A stretch of DNA of 64,000 nucleotides from Evernia prunastri (Eukaryota; Ascomycota; Lecanoromycetes; Lecanorales; Parmeliaceae). Positions 21,720 through 35,467 of this stretch are shown one piece after another. The position numbers and the translations under genes were made by a program. Within the stretch, counting starts at the first letter, position 1, and every line of letters begins with the position of its first letter. The stretch is taken from contig NKYR01000026.1 of NCBI GenBank assembly GCA_003184365.1, positions 248,001-312,000 on the forward strand, in the 5' to 3' direction. The notes under the pieces were generated by a model. It was not told the DNA's origin, ran no database searches, and saw only the letters and a list, made by a program, of their open reading frames with translations.

Positions 21720-24700
21720 GCGTTTGCTAGTCAGTTTGAGGAAAGCGGGAATCTTGCTCCGGGCGATTTTTCAACGAAGATGCCAGTCTCAGCTATTTCT
21801 CGAGTTTTCCAGCTCGATCTAAAACGAGGACAGATTGACGAAAAAGAAATCTTCCATTGCCGTCACCTCTTCAGACATTGCCCGGTCCCACACATCTCCC
21901 GAAGGACAACGAACGCTTCAGCAGCACACCGAGTACATTCTGACACAAGGAATGAGCGCTCCTGAATGAGATCCCTCGACGCACAACCAGCACGATAACA
22001 ACCGACGACAGCTCTCGCGTCCCATCCCATTCTTTTATAGCAAGCAAACCCGACCCCACCCCCACAAAGTCTGCTAATCGAACCCCCATCTTCCACCCTG
22101 AAAGCCCCTCCCACTCAACGCCCCGACCTCCCCATCCCTCCAAATCCCCTCCCATCCCCAACCCATCAACAGCACCAAGCCGGCAGAAAGCCATCCGCAT
22201 TCCCCCTCCATGCCAAACTTCCATCTTTCCACCGCCATCCCTTTCCTTTCCCCCCCCGTCAGGACCACGACCCGTTCAGCGAGCGAATGAATGCGAGCGT
22301 AGAGCAGAGCAAAGTGTTGCAGCTCGACTACCTCAGGTTCTACGATCTAAGTTGAGCGCCCCCAATTTTTTTTTATTTTTTTTATTTTTTTTTGGAATAA
22401 AGATCGATTGATACGTTTCTTTCCCCCGGCCTTCTACGAGATGCCTTGCGTTGCGTTGCGGTCTTCTCGCCTGGATCGGGATGTAGGTTGTTGCTTTATG
22501 TGTGTGTGTGTATCTGTCTGTCTGGGAGTATCCAGCTTGTCTCGTTCCATTACAGAAGAGGGGGGAAAGTTTGAGCTTTCTGCTCTGAGTTACGTTATAG
22601 GTTGGTTTGAAATATCTACGACTCGGGACCGAGGTGCAAAGTTTTTGAATTTTCGACCCGGGAGCGTGTGCGGCGGTCTCGGGGTGCAGGCTTCTACTAC
22701 TAACGGGGACGGGAATGGGTTTAACCGCCGTGAGGGCGATTATTCTTCTAGTTTGTTTTCCCCCAGGCCAAGGGATTTCCTTGCCTTTTTTTACCGTTCT
22801 CGACGTCGAAGATGGCGCGAAACGGTCAAGGCAAGGATGTCGACCGCCTGCTTTGTGGGCTTGGAGATTTTTGTTCGGAGTGTGTGACTTTCCTGGGTTC
22901 TTCGGAGCACTGGGTGGCGCGGAGGAGGGATTTCCGAGGAAGGAAGTGGGTTTTTTGGGGGGGGGGGGGGGGGGGGGGGGGGAAGGAGGGAGGGGGATGC
23001 ATTGGGGGAGCATGTTGAGGTAGGCGGACGACGTGCGTTTGCGTGTTGTGCTGTCTACCTACGTCTAGGGATCTGAGGTCTGGGAGGATCTGATTGGGTA
23101 CACCTTGCTGCATGGTTGGGGGTTGAGGCGCGTTGGAGGGTGGCTGGGTCTGGGATTAGTCGCTTGGCTATGAGAAAGTGCATGTACATGCTTCGAGGCT
23201 GTCATGGCTTTCGCTGGATAGGGAAATGAAGGAGAGGAAAGGAAAAGCAAAGAAGAAAGAAAAATATCTCAGCACTGTCTACTGCAAATCCGGGTTGAGA
23301 TCTAACGTCGTCACCGACACCGGAAATATATCTGTACAATAGTTTCCACTGCATCAAACCTCAGCTTCCCCGTAGTCTGGCTCGCGTCTAGGTCACGAAT
23401 ACGGCCATGTCTCATAAGCGCGAGCTGCTTTAGAATTAGATCTTTTGTCCGAAAGCCCTCTTTCCCAAGACTGTTACCAAGTCTGATCAGATCTCCAAAG
23501 AGTGGAGAAACTGAATGTACTCCGTGATGTTTTGTCACTCCATCTTGGGTCCAAGTCAAAAATTTGCAACGTATTTGACGGATCTTGAAACTCACAATTT
23601 TTTTTTTTTTTGTGCACTAGCGTGTCTCCTTTCGCAGTGGTGGGAACCTGTGGAACTGTCACGAGAATTGGAGCTCAAATCTCTGGAATCGAGTGATCCC
23701 GATTCTGCAGAAAGGGACTGCGATGAATCGGGTCACCACCCAGGCCGTGCTTCATGAAGGAGTGAAGACAGCATTGGTCAGAAACGGAGGCAAGATAGCC
23801 GATCTACACCCTGTGTCGAGCTCACCGTGCAAGCGCGGTTCGTCTTGCAGTACCAACGGATGGAAGTCAGATCACCGCAACTGTAATCGCCCTGCAAGCC
23901 CCGTCCCGTGACACGATGACTCTGGCATGAAACGAACCCGGCGGTAGCACCTCCGCTCGATCGGAACCCCAGTGTCACCGAAGAAAGTCCGGTACATTAT
24001 GCATACCGGATTGAAAAGAGAGAGCTATACTTTGAAGCATGCCAAAGCAGGACAGGTGAACGGTGGAACGAGAGCGCGGGGGCTCTATATTATTGGGCAC
24101 CGCTGGCCTCGCATGCTCTGGATAACGAACTTGGTGAGCGCATCGGGAAGCGCGGAAAGTCAATTGAAACTGCGCCTCTTGAGATTCTACATGAGACTCG
24201 GAAGGAAATTCCGCGCCGACTCACTGAAGTTGTAACGTGTCGGCGGGTTGGCCGTGGGCAAAGTGGTGGGAATGTATCCGTAACTTATGCGTCTAAGGTA
24301 CGGATGTCAGAGATCGTAAGTCGTTGGCGCCGGTACGCTGCCACTGCGCTCGGGAGACTCTGTCATGCCTGGGTTCTCACATTGGGGGAGTCGAGGCACC
24401 AGGAGCATAGGGCTAGGTTCTTCTCGTCTCCCCTTGCGCCGTTGATGTCGAAAGGGCTATGTTGAAGACGGGAGACAGGGAAAGAGTGGAAATGATCCTG
24501 GCGAATGATCTCTCGGGTATTGGCTTTCCTGTTCATTTATGTATTCCGTAGAGCATGTCATATGTACCTCTGTGGACTTGGTAGCTCTCTGTGGCTATGT
24601 ATGTTGATGCGGTGACGCTCAATAGCTAAATAGGAAATTGTGACGCGGAATGATGTCAGGTCTCGGTAGATACCGAGGCGGATTCGTTTGTGTGGGGAAA

Positions 24701-26074
24701 GCGTGGCGGGTTTACTTTGCTTTAACTACTGGTTCGTACTCCAAACTACCTCGCCTTTACGAACTGCATAGCCTCCACTCTAGAAGCAAAGGCAGAGGCA
24801 AAAGCTGATTCAAGATTCAGCGATATGGGCAACGCCTGTACCTATCTATTCTGTATGAGCTGGTATCCATCTGCACATAGGTATCGTTTATATCACGAGA
24901 AGAGGAGGCGGGCCGATTGACATATGACAAGAGCGCTAACAGTGTACCTATTCTCGCCACCCCACACACACACCATCTTGTCTCATTACCGGTATTTTAT
25001 CGTCTTTTGGAGCTGGTGGAGGGGGGTTGTTTCATCATCGCGCCTAGGGAATCGCCAATCAGACCGCCCGCAATGCTTGACATGCTCTGGACCTCTGACA
25101 CCCAACCGCTTACAACAGCTGCAAAAGCTTACCCTGCTCTAGACTCCAGGTAGGTACTTAGAGCTTTGAATCTCCCCCGAGTGGCGATGAGGCGACTAAA
25201 AACCATGCACGTTCGAGCGGGATGCGATGGCAAGTTAGCGGTTGCGATTGCAGAGAATTGTTGCCGGGTCAGCTGAAAAAAGGAGATCAGGTGACATACC
25301 TATCGATTTGGGGCGGGTTTGGGTAGCTCAAGTAGATTGATTTCCCCTGAGTTTGATAGGTAGGTACAAGAGGAGGGGGAGGAGGATGGCCCGATGGGTG
25401 AGCCCGGTGACGGATTAGCCGTGCTTGGGCCCTGGAGTGAACCCTGGATTTCATCTCGATTGATCTTTTTAGTAAGGTACCTATCTACCGTACTAGAGTA
25501 CTGTATCTACGTGCGAGGGTAATTTGATGCTCATATCCCTGTAAACTCATTCCAAGAAAAAATCCTGCTTTTGATCCGGAACTGGATTGGTTCATTACTT
25601 GATTGCCGTGGGACAATTGGATGAGAGGCGGCCAATTTGGAGTATGCAATTTTAAAAATTGAAAGTAAATTTATACAAATTTTATTCAATAATGTCAATT
25701 TTCACCCACTCGCTCTTTTGCCCGCCTGAAATTTCACGCGCCACTCTCAAGAATTAACCAAAGAAAGGAAAAACAGGCTGGTGCCACTACCTCAGCGGCC
25801 AGCCTCTAGACATATTATTTTAGCTTCACCATGCTATCACTAACCTACTGCCCAGTGCCGCCGCCCATTCTTCCCTCTTTACATCGCCAACAACATAACC
25901 TTCGCCTTCCCCTTTCTCCTCCTCCTCACCACCTCCATCCTATTCTCCCTACAACATTCTTACCTCTACTCACCGCATCCTCAACTCTGCAAACCTGTCA
26001 ATCGTCCTAACTGACAACCCGTCTCTACACACACACTTCAAATCTCTCGTCACATCAACAAACAAACACCCACC
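21720..26074. other. Gene-poor region, about 4.3 kb
   Basis: No supported gene. It holds a T-rich run (22368-22395), a 26-base G homopolymer, several short frames without family signal, and repeated GTAGGTAC/TACCTA-type words between about 24850 and 25500. 25600-25760 is AT-rich. 25780-26074 is pyrimidine-rich and looks like the promoter and leader of the CFEM gene. An unseen ncRNA or a fast-evolving gene with short exons cannot be excluded. Confidence 0.4.
22957..22982. repeat. Homopolymer of 26 G
   Basis: Unbroken G run; exact length is likely unreliable in the assembly and probably variable. Confidence 0.9.
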
Positions 26075-27145
26075 ATGCAGCTCTTCCTCCTCACAGCCGC
26101 CCTCTTCGCAGGCCTCACCCTCTCCCAAGACATCTCCCAAATCCAGAATCTTCCAGCGTGCGGGGTATGTCCTTCAATTGCGACATCCACAACCTGTGAC
26201 CCTTCACTAACGGGGAGATATCCAGCAAACATGCATCAACAACATGTTTGGCAAGGCCTCCAGCTTGGGCTGCGCGACATCAGACTACCAGTGCCTCTGC
26301 CGTAACATGAACTTCGGCTTCGGCGTCCGCGACTGCTCCACCGTCGTCTGCGCCGCCGCCAACCCACCCGTCGACCCAACCCAGATCATCTCCGTCGGCA
26401 ACAACTTCTGCTCCGGTTCGTTCCCTCCCCCTTCCCCCCCCCAACACCAATTCCGCTCCATGAGCACCCCAACTGGCCACTCCCTCGCTAACAAAACGAT
26501 CCCAACAGACGTCGCAGCCGCAGCAGCCAGCGGCTCCCCCTCCACCACCGTCGCGCAGACCGTCCTGACCGGCACCACCGCCGTCTCCGCCGGTGCATCC
26601 AGCGCCGGGGGCGCAGTGGCCGGCGTCATCACCACCACCGACAGCCAGGGCTCCACATACACCACGACCACGGGTGCGGCCGCGGCCACCGGCGGCAGCA
26701 GCAGCAGCAGCAACGGCACCACCGGCGGCAGCGGCACGAACGGGACCTCGACCATCGGCGGCGGCTCCGGCACAAACGGCACCTCCTCGGGCACCAACGG
26801 CACCCTAGCCGGCGGCAGCGTCGTCACCACCACCAACAGCCTCGGCAGCACCACCACTTCCACCGTAAGTCCAGTCCACCCTCAACTCACTCCAGCAGTA
26901 TTCCCCAGCCCCTTGTACCCCCAACATCACTAACCCCTCTCCCTCCGCACCAGGCCTCCTCTTCGAGCAGCGCTTCCGGCAGCAGCACCAGCAGCAGCAG
27001 TGACACCACCTCCTCGTCCTCCAGCTCCGGCACCGCGACCGGCGCTTCCACTTCGCCCAGCGCGACGGGGAAATCGGACGCCGGCCGCGTCGCGGCGGGC
27101 GGCTTCGTCGGGCTCGTCGGTGTGGTCGCTTGGGCGCTCTTGTAG
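26075..27145 (+). CDS. CFEM-domain GPI-anchored cell-surface protein
   Basis: Four exons (26075-26164, 26226-26415, 26509-26864, 26954-27145) give 275 residues. A signal peptide (MQLFLLTAALFAGLTLS) leads into a CFEM domain with eight cysteines: PACGQTC, GCATSDYQCLC with the Asp that ligates haem iron in the studied family members, DCSTVVC and a last C before the splice. A long Ser/Thr/Gly linker with repeated GTNGT units follows, ending in a GPI-signal-like tail (AAGGFVGLVGVVAWALL). CFEM proteins act at the wall or membrane, some in haem or iron uptake and some as effectors. The linker is encoded by GC-rich imperfect repeats. Introns are 61, 93 and 89 bp. Confidence 0.9.
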
Positions 27146-27394
27146 GATGGGATACGTACGGGTCGCTTTGCTGCGGACGTATGTATGTATGTGTTGGCGG
27201 AAGATGGAATAGGAGGCCCGGCTTTGCGGTGTCAAAAGGTGGATGGTGGGGAGCATTAGAATCGTGGCTGCGTGCGTTGCGTTGCGTGCACTTGCGTGCG
27301 GCGAGAGGGCTTGCGTATATGTGATTTTGATACCCTTCCTTCCTTCCTTGCTTCCGTTATCCTCAGTCATCATACAGCATCATGCATCATACAG

Positions 27395-27432
<38 letters not shown>

Positions 27433-28750
27433 CCACCACCTGTCTAATCATATCATGTCCGCATACGAGAAAACACACATATAAAATACCCCCCCCCCTC
27501 CCTTCGGTTGAGCCGGGAGAAGAGGAGAGGAGCTCTTGCTTAATCAGCGTGGCTGTGCTCCTTCCTTCGTCTTTTTGTCGACTTCGGTTCGGAAAATGGC
27601 CACCACCTTCTAATAATCACCTTACCTGCTCGCTTTGTACCTACTCTATCTACTCTACATACTCTACCTTGCCTGCTCTGCCTGCTTAGCGGTTATCAAT
27701 GAACAGAATTTTGAATTTTTACGAGATTGTGGTACGTATGTGGTTTGATATGTAGTGTAGAATCACAAACGGGGATATACAATGATTGGTCCTTGCTATT
27801 TACGAGATGGTTCATGAACCACCAGACAACGCTAGCTCCGCGACCCTGTGGGGGTTATGGACTCCGTGCATGCGCTGAAGATAGATAACGTGTAGAGCAC
27901 CCTTCTCGCAGCACCGATGGCAGTGATGGGGCTTGACGGAGACTCGATCGATCCAAGCTTTCTGTGGCTATCGCTGCTTATCACTGTCGAGGTCATCGTG
28001 CTGATATTATCCGCGCCGCTGCCTGCCAGTGGGAATTACTCAAGCCGATGTTTCTGTTCCATGAGACTCTTGTGTGGAAAGTCGATGTGGTGCGGTTTCG
28101 AGTTGTTGGCTACGGCTGATGCGCTGGATGAAAGCCCAGGCGTCAGACAGCGGCAGCTGGTGGCGATGCGTTTTGCCTTTTCGATAAATATCGGTGACAT
28201 GGCGTGTAGGTAGATTCGCTGCTGATGCGTAGAGACGGTTAATCAACGATCGCGATGGATGGCAATTATCGTGTTTGAAGCCCGTTCTTCTGAGTTCACC
28301 AACGCATCTGTCGCATTTCCTGCAACGGGCTTGACGTTGGATTAAGCAGCAGCTGACGTTTTAAGGTAAAAATCTCGAGGTTTCCCTAGGGTACGTTTGC
28401 GATGGCCGAAGCTTCCGGCGAACATAGATCGGCTTTGAGGGCTTTGCTCAGACTTTCCCAGCTTCATAGAGGTCCATCGAAAGCATGGCCCTGCGTCCGG
28501 TGATTCGCGGCATGTGTACCCCCAACGCCCGATGCGGATGCACTCCCTATATTGAGATAGTCTGCGGATCCACAGCGTAAGGGACGGGTTCCCGATTCGG
28601 GCAACCCGAAAATTGGTGGGAACTTGAGCTCAAGCTTTCTCTTCGTTGAACTCAGCGGTCGATATCTTCAAGATTCAGCCCGCCTCAGCTACTTTTGACG
28701 GTGGCGGTTCGCATAGTTGAAGAGCTATACCGTATAACATGTCTAGCATA
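27146..28750. other. Intergenic, about 1.6 kb
   Basis: Opens with the 3' flank of the CFEM gene, which carries ATGT and CTT microsatellites and a CAT repeat. No supported gene follows. A frame at 27917-28213 has one hydrophobic segment (LWLSLLITVEVIVLILSA) but no other support. Confidence 0.35.
27395..27431. repeat. CAT/ATC trinucleotide microsatellite
   Basis: About twelve CAT units in the 3' flank of the CFEM gene, preceded by degenerate CATCATACAG copies from 27368. Confidence 0.85.
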
Positions 28751-29227
28751 TCATCTTCTTCCGCGTCCTCTACTATCCTCCTCCTCATCACTTGAATCTC
28801 GGAAGCCACCCTCCAACTCACGACTCAATCTCCTGTCACCCTCCGTATCCGAATCAACAGCCACATCATTCCTTCCCCGAATCACCCCTTCCGAGAGATT
28901 GTCGAATTCTTCTTCCAACTCTTCATCACCGAGTAAGCTATTCGAGCTGCCGCGTCGTTTTGAGCCTCCGACGAGGCTTTGAATACGCGAGAACAGACGG
29001 GTGGTGAGGGATGGATTGTTGGAAGATGATTGTGAGGAGGGTAGCAGACTGTAGGAGGAGCGGGCGCGAAGATGGCGGTAGTAAGGGAGGATGATGTAGG
29101 TTGTCAGGGCGTAAAGAGCAAGGGCGAAGAGAGGTGGAAGAAGTATTGTCTGTCGGGAGTCAGTCATAGCGTTGGATAGGATAGCGTAGGATAAAATGTT
29201 TTGTACCTTCCAAGTCATTGCGCTCAT
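28751..29227 (-). CDS. Small single-pass membrane protein, unrecognised
   Basis: Two exons, 29227-29207 and 29149-28751, give 139 residues. The 57-bp intron (donor GTACAA, CTGACT before the AG) is a multiple of three and open, so an unspliced or longer form is also possible. The protein has one hydrophobic helix near the N-terminus (TILLPPLFALALYALTTYII) and then a cytosolic-type tail rich in Ser, Glu and Arg with an RRGSSNSLLGDEELEEEFDN stretch. The short type Ib-like layout resembles many conserved fungal small ER or Golgi proteins, but I do not recognise a family. Confidence 0.55.
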   Translation of the reverse strand: MSAMTWKVQNILSYAILSNAMTDSRQTILLPPLFALALYALTTYIILPYYRHLRARSSYSLLPSSQSSSNNPSLTTRLFSRIQSLVGGSKRRGSSNSLLGDEELEEEFDNLSEGVIRGRNDVAVDSDTEGDRRLSRELEGGFRDSSDEEEDSRGRGRR

Positions 29228-30002
29228 AATGTACACGTTGTTGAAGGAAGATTACTGTGTTGTACAATGAATAAATGATGTTGGGTCAGCTGATAGGATT
29301 CCAGGCTACTGGACGCCTTTGATGCTTAGAGCTGGAAGCAATGCTGATCAATGCTGATCGGCGTTGCTGAAACAATTCCTGAGTAAGCTGTGCTAAGGAT
29401 ATGCTCAGTGTGTATAATGGTCAAACGGCCTGTGGCCCCTGGGAGTTGAGGAATAGGTGAGGTAGAAAGCACAGACTTTTAAATAGAGTATGCATATGCA
29501 GCCATGTGGATTGAAGGCGTGAGCGGCGGTGGAGTAAGCTGATGAGGTCCTTTGTGTGGGCCGCCTCGTGTTTTGCGGCTGCCGTAGTATTCCACTAGCG
29601 CGAAAGGGATCGATCCCCTATGCGGCAACGAAAGATTACAAGGGAACAACCTCGCCGTCTTTCGTTTTGGTAGAGAGGGAAACCCACTCAACGTAGAAAC
29701 ACTTCACAGCCCATACTTCCTTTCTTAGCCTTCGACAGGTTTCTTTTCTGCTTCGTCTACACCTTCCGGTGTTGGCATGATTTGTACTGAGATGCAACCA
29801 CAGTATCCTTGGCAAACAACCGTCTCCTGCCGACTGTCTGACAGCGCGTTGACCGAACATGACAATTGATCGATAGTTTGATCCACGGTAACCTCAACAG
29901 CTCTACCGCTACAGAGCGACCAAACGGTCGAGCCGTCGAGCTGGAGCCTATCCGACTCCCACGGCGCCTGGGAGCGGAGGAAAGGCGTAACCTCTAGGAA
30001 AA
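29228..30002. other. Intergenic, 775 bp, formin promoter and leader
   Basis: Region between divergent genes. A short direct repeat AATGCTGATC occurs twice (about 29340-29360), and a palindrome AGGGATCGATCCCT lies near 29605-29618. A minus-strand frame of 160 codons here crosses the formin start and is judged a shadow. Confidence 0.4.
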
Positions 30003-33000
30003 ATGCCTTCGAACAACGCCCCCGTTGATAGCAAGTCGCGCCAATCTTCTGGAGGAAGGTCATTCTTTGGACGGAAACTACACAAGGAGAGGTCGCAAGA
30101 TCCCTATAGTCCAGATGATGGTGGCTCGGTCCTGGAGGTGCCCAGTACCACCAGCAGCGCCAATGGATCAAGATCCTCAAGATACTCTCACAGACCGCAA
30201 ATGCCATCCGAGGACTCAGGGCAAGATGGGGATAACATGGGACTATCCATGACTGCTGGTGTTATCACATCTATACCTTATGACAGTGTCTCATCGGGTG
30301 GGAAAACTCCTATTTCCGTGGATTACTTGCCGAAGAATGACATGAGTCTTTCGCGGAAAGAGCCCTTACCGCATCATTTGGGTAAAGGAGGTAAAGACTT
30401 CCATCAGTATCCTTCATTCAACCCCTCAGAAGCTATAAATGGATCCTCACATCCTACTGGACCGCGACCACCACCTCACTCATCCGCTACGCAATCATCC
30501 TTAAAACCCTTTAATGGCATCCTTCCTTCACGCGACAGTAGTCGCAAACCTATACCAACCGACTCTGGAAGCATCTATAACGACTCACACAGTACATATA
30601 ATTCCAACTCCACTGGTGACACGGCTTCCAATCACCGAAACTCGTTCGACCAAATGAGCGTCCTCTCCGCAGCTTCGTCTGTTACCCGAGGCTCTAGCAT
30701 CTTCTCCTCGGATAATTCGTCACGAACAGCAGTGCAGGAATCGCGACCAAGTACCTCATCTCGAAGCTCGCACCACCCTAGCGCTTGGGTACCTCAGCAA
30801 CCCTCGGGGTTTAGCTCCACTACATCATTCAATCCAGATGGCTTCCACTTCCCACGGCCCACTGATGACCGAATCATCGAGAAACAGTTTGTCGACATGA
30901 TGAACAAGCGCAACTGGCAGGCTATGCCTGAGCAAGCACGGCGGCAGATGATGGCCTACCCTACAAGTAAAAAGTGGCAGTTGGTTCATCAAGATCGGAT
31001 GGTTGAATGGCAAGGAGAGCAAAAGAGAAGAACGAATGCTCGACAGACAATTCTTAGCCACGATGGTTCTCAAGGCATCCTGACAAGGGCAGACGAGGAG
31101 GGGAGCCCCGAATGGTATGTCAGGAGGGTCATGAATGACACAATAACGCCGAAGCAATTGGGTAGCCTGAGCGTCAGTCTCAGGACCCAACCAATCAGCT
31201 GGGTAAAGTCGTTTGTCGAAGCGCAGGGTCAAGTGGCTCTGACGAACGTACTCGCGAAAATCAATCGACGGCAAGGCCAAGGGCCGGCTCCTGCTTCGGG
31301 TTCTACTAGTGACAAAGATCTGGACCGCGAGTACGACATCATCAAATGTCTCAAAGCTCTGATGAATAACAAATATGGGGCCGACGACGCTTTAGCCCAC
31401 CAACAAGTCGTTGTGTCTCTCGCAACCTCCCTGATCTCGCCACGATTGACTACTCGCAAATTGGTCAGCGAAGTCTTGACGTTCCTATGTCATTGGGGAG
31501 AAGGAGAGGGGCACCTGAAGGTGCTCCAAGCTATGGATCATGTCAAGAGCCAACAGGGCGAGAACGGGCGCTTCGATGCGTGGATGCGAATTGTGGAAGT
31601 CACAATAGATGGCCGGGGAAAGATGGGCAGTCTTGTGGGTGCAAGCGAAGAAGTCCGTAGTGGAGGCATAGGCATGGAGAATCTCCTCATGGAATACGCA
31701 CTTGCTACCCTCTTCCTAATGAACATGGTTATCGATGCGCCGGAGCACGATTTGCAATTGCGATGCCACATCAGGGCCCAGTTTACGTCTTGTGGGATCA
31801 AGCGAATACTACACAAGATGGAGGACTTCCAGTACGAGGCCATCGACAAACAGGTTGAGCGTTATCGAGAAAACGAGGCTATTGACTACGAGGACCTGCT
31901 TCAGCGCGAGAACAGCAGCATGAAAGACGATATAGACGCAGAGGTCAAGGATATGCAAGATCCATTGCAGATCGTGGATGCCATACAGTCAAAAGTACAC
32001 GGAAGCCGTGCCCAGGACTACTTCCTTTCTGCTATGCAGCATATGCTGTTGATCCGAGACAATGATGGAGAAGATCGGTTACGGATGTTTCAACTGGTCG
32101 ATGCCATGCTCAGCTATGTTGCAATGGATAGGAGACTGCCAGACATGGACCTCAAGCAGAGCCTCAATTTCTCGGTTCAAAGCCTGCTGGATAAGCTGCA
32201 CACAGACTCCGAAGCACGCCAGGCATTGGATGAGACCACCGAGGCGAGGCAGTTGGCGGACTCGGCCATGGCCGAACGTGACGAGATGAAGGCACGAATA
32301 GACATGGGAGCTGACGGACTTGTAGCGAAATTGCAAAAGCAGTTGGAAGAGCAAACTCAGATAATAGAGCTTCAAGGACGACAATTTCAAGCCTTGAAAG
32401 CCGAGCTTGCTGACCTCCAACGAATTCGCGCAGGAGAGTTGCAAAGGAACGAGCTGGAGACGAGGGAACTGTACCTCATGCTTCGTGATGCCCAGGATTT
32501 CGCCGCCTCTGTGGCCAAGAAGGGGGTTCCTGAGGCGCTTGCTTCAACGGATCCAAAGAAAATGCAGGGCATACTAGACCGCGACACTCTCATGTCTCGA
32601 CTGGAAGTACAACTTGAGCGCGCGAAGACGCAGTGCAAGCTAGAGGGCAAGGTCTGGCAGCAAGCTGGTCCTTCTGACAGACTAAGGGAATTGCGCGAGC
32701 AAATGGACGGCAGTGATTCGAGCCCCTCGGAGGAAGACTTCTCAAGCAGGGTGACAAGGCAATTCAGTCCTGGTCCTCTTGCTATGACCTCGAGGAGCAA
32801 AATACTCAAAGGTCCAAGGCGCGCTGCTGCCGATGCTTTGGCCGCAAGCGAAGAACAGACCTACCGAATACCGGGCGAAGGTGAAGATGCAGTTATCTAC
32901 GAAAAACCGCGGATTGTCGAGATGACCCGCCCCAAGATGAGTACCAAACAAGCCACAGGGCTTTTGGGCGAAATTGCTGCCAAAGTTCGCAAATTCGACA

Positions 33001-35467
33001 CAAGTGACGATGATGATGTTGACGGCGATGGCGTTACTACTGGACCATCTCACCCAAGTCTTGAGTCTGACTCGCCGAAGACTCCTATCGATGAAATTGC
33101 TCCTCCGCTCGAGAAGTCGAAAGAAATGCCGCCGCCTCCATTGCCCACAGCGACTATAATGCCCGGTTTCGAGATGGGTCCTCCACCTCCACCTCCTCCT
33201 CCTCCACCACCACCACCACCGCCTCCGGCACCTCCAATGCCTCCATCAATGCCGGGCTTTTCTTCTGGTGCGCCCCCTCCTCCACCTCCTCCCATGCCAG
33301 GTACACCTCGGACAGCGAGATCATCTGCCCGGACTTCAATGGGTCCGCCTCCCACTCCTGGTGCACCTCCTACGCCAAACGCACCCCCTCTTCCAGGCCC
33401 ACAAAGGGGCGGCTACTTTCCCCAGGCTCAGTACCATCCAGCTCCTACTATTGGTCTACCCTTCATTCGTCCGAAGGGGAAGCTCAAAGCTATACATTGG
33501 GACAAAGTCGATGCTCCTCAAGTCACAGTCTGGGCTTCTCACATTCCAACCCACCAGGCCAAAGAAGAAAAGTATATGGAGCTGTCGAGAAAAGGCGTTT
33601 TAGACGAGGTCGAAAAGCTCTTCATGGCTAAAGAGATCAAGAAGATCGGTGCGGCCAAGGGCGGAAAATCTGACAAGAAGCAAATTATTGGAAGTGACTT
33701 GCGGCAAAAGTTCCTCATTTCACTGTCCAAGTTCTCGACGCAGTCTGCCAATGAGATCGTTCAAATGGTTCTACATTGTGACAAGGACATATTAGATAAC
33801 CACGTGGTCATGGAGTTTCTACAAAGAGAAGATCTGTGCGTAGTCCCTGACAATACCGCCAAGCTCATGGCTCCCTACAGCAAGGACTGGACGGGGCCAG
33901 ATGCGGAGCGGACGCAACGAGAGCAGGATCCGAGCGAGCTCACGAGAGAGGATCAGATATACTTGGCGACTGCATACGAGCTCCATCATTACTGGAAGTC
34001 AAGAATGAGAGCTCTGTCGCTGACGCGCACTTTTGAAGGCGAATACGACGAGATCTCAGGACATCTGAAGGAGGTTGTCAATGTATCCGAGTCTCTACGT
34101 GATTCGGTGGCTTTGATGAATATTCTTGGCCTTATCCTAGACATCGGTAATTACATGAATGATTCGAACAAACAAGCCACTGGTTTCAAGCTAAGCTCGC
34201 TTGCACGCCTGGGGATGGTCAAAGACGAGAAGAACGAGTCCACCTTTGCTGATCTTGTGGAGCGGATAGTTCGAAAGCAGTACCCACAATGGGAAGGCTT
34301 TGTTGATGACATCGGTGGTGTAGTCACTGTACAGAAGCTAAACGTCGAACAGCTACGCCTGGATGCGAAGAAATATATCGACAACATTAGGAACGTACAA
34401 ATGTCACTTGACTCCGGCAACCTGAGCGACAGTAAGAGATTCCATCCACAAGATCGTGTGAATCAGGTTGTGCAGCGGTCTATGAAGGAGGCCCGGCGGA
34501 AAGCGGAGCAGATGCAGTTGTATCTTGATGAGATGAATCGGACTTACGACGACATCATGACATTTTATGGCGAGGACAGCACGGACGACAATGCGAGACG
34601 GGAGTTCTTTGACAAGCTAGCCAAGTTCGTTACCGAATGGAAGGTAAGCTACGAAGAATATCTGCTGTTCATATGACTGTTGCTGATAGCCAATAGCGCT
34701 CCAAAGAAAAGAACATTAACATGGAAGAAACGCACAAACGCAATGAAGCTTCCATGGCCCGCAAACGTGCCAACGCCAAAGCGATCAACCCTGCTGCCGC
34801 CAATTCTGGTGCTACCCCCCCAGACGGTCCCCTCTCTCCTTCATCCACCGGCGCTATGGACTCCCTCCTTGAAAAGCTTCGAGCTGCCGCTCCTCAAGCC
34901 CGCGACACGCGTGACCGTAGGCGCAGAGCCCGACTTAAGGACAGACATCAGATCCGTATCGCTAGCGGTCAAAGCATTCCTGACCTGGGTGAAGTATCGA
35001 ACAGTGGTACTGAAAACGAGGAGCCTGAAAAGACCTTGCTGAGCCCCAAAGCGGCCATCAATGGAGATGCTCCTAGCGAAAAGATGGAACCCATCAGCGA
35101 AGGTGAAGACGTCGCCGAGCGTGCTGCTAGTATGCTGCAAGGTCTTCGTGGCAATACCGAAGGCGATGCCGATATTGGCAGACCTGGTAGCAGAGATGGT
35201 AGTCTCCGCGTAAGAAGGAGAAGAGAAAGCGCCAATGACGAACGACAAACCCGGCGAAGTAGAAGGAGAGCGAGAGAAAGCTCGAGCACGGCTGGCGATG
35301 ACGCAGAAACGCTCAGTCCGAGACAAGAGACCCCTATACCTGAGATCCAGGAACCGGACGGTGAGGATGGAGGAGATGAGGCAGAGGAGACAGACGTACC
35401 GAAGACGATTGTAGTGCCGCCGAGTCCGGAAGGAACGGCGATGAAACCGGTGTTGTTGGACGATTAG
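30003..35467 (+). CDS. sepA: Formin (SepA/Bni1 type): GBD-FH3, coiled coil, FH1, FH2, DAD
   Basis: Exon 1 (30003-34643) and exon 2 (34697-35467) give 1803 residues. A TAG two codons upstream fixes the start. A Ser-rich N-terminal tail (about 1-280) precedes a Rho-binding GBD/FH3 region (about 280-720), a coiled coil (about 735-870), an FH1 with long proline runs (about 1055-1140) that feeds profilin-actin, and an FH2 from about 1150 (KLKAIHWDKVDAPQ, LDIGNYMNDSNKQATGFKL). The second exon carries the autoinhibitory DAD (MDSLLEKLRAAAP plus a basic patch) and an acidic tail. Formins nucleate unbranched actin cables; SepA acts at the hyphal tip and septum. Only one intron (53 bp) is present, between FH2 and DAD. 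The length agrees with known filamentous-fungal formins. Confidence 0.96.

Noticed and set aside
22333..23013. 226-codon Pro/Lys-rich minus-strand frame
   Set aside because: Its proline run comes from the 26-G homopolymer, and the rest has no protein-like order.
29725..30207. 160-codon minus-strand frame across the formin start
   Set aside because: It overlaps the formin's coding 5' end in antisense and has no recognised motif.
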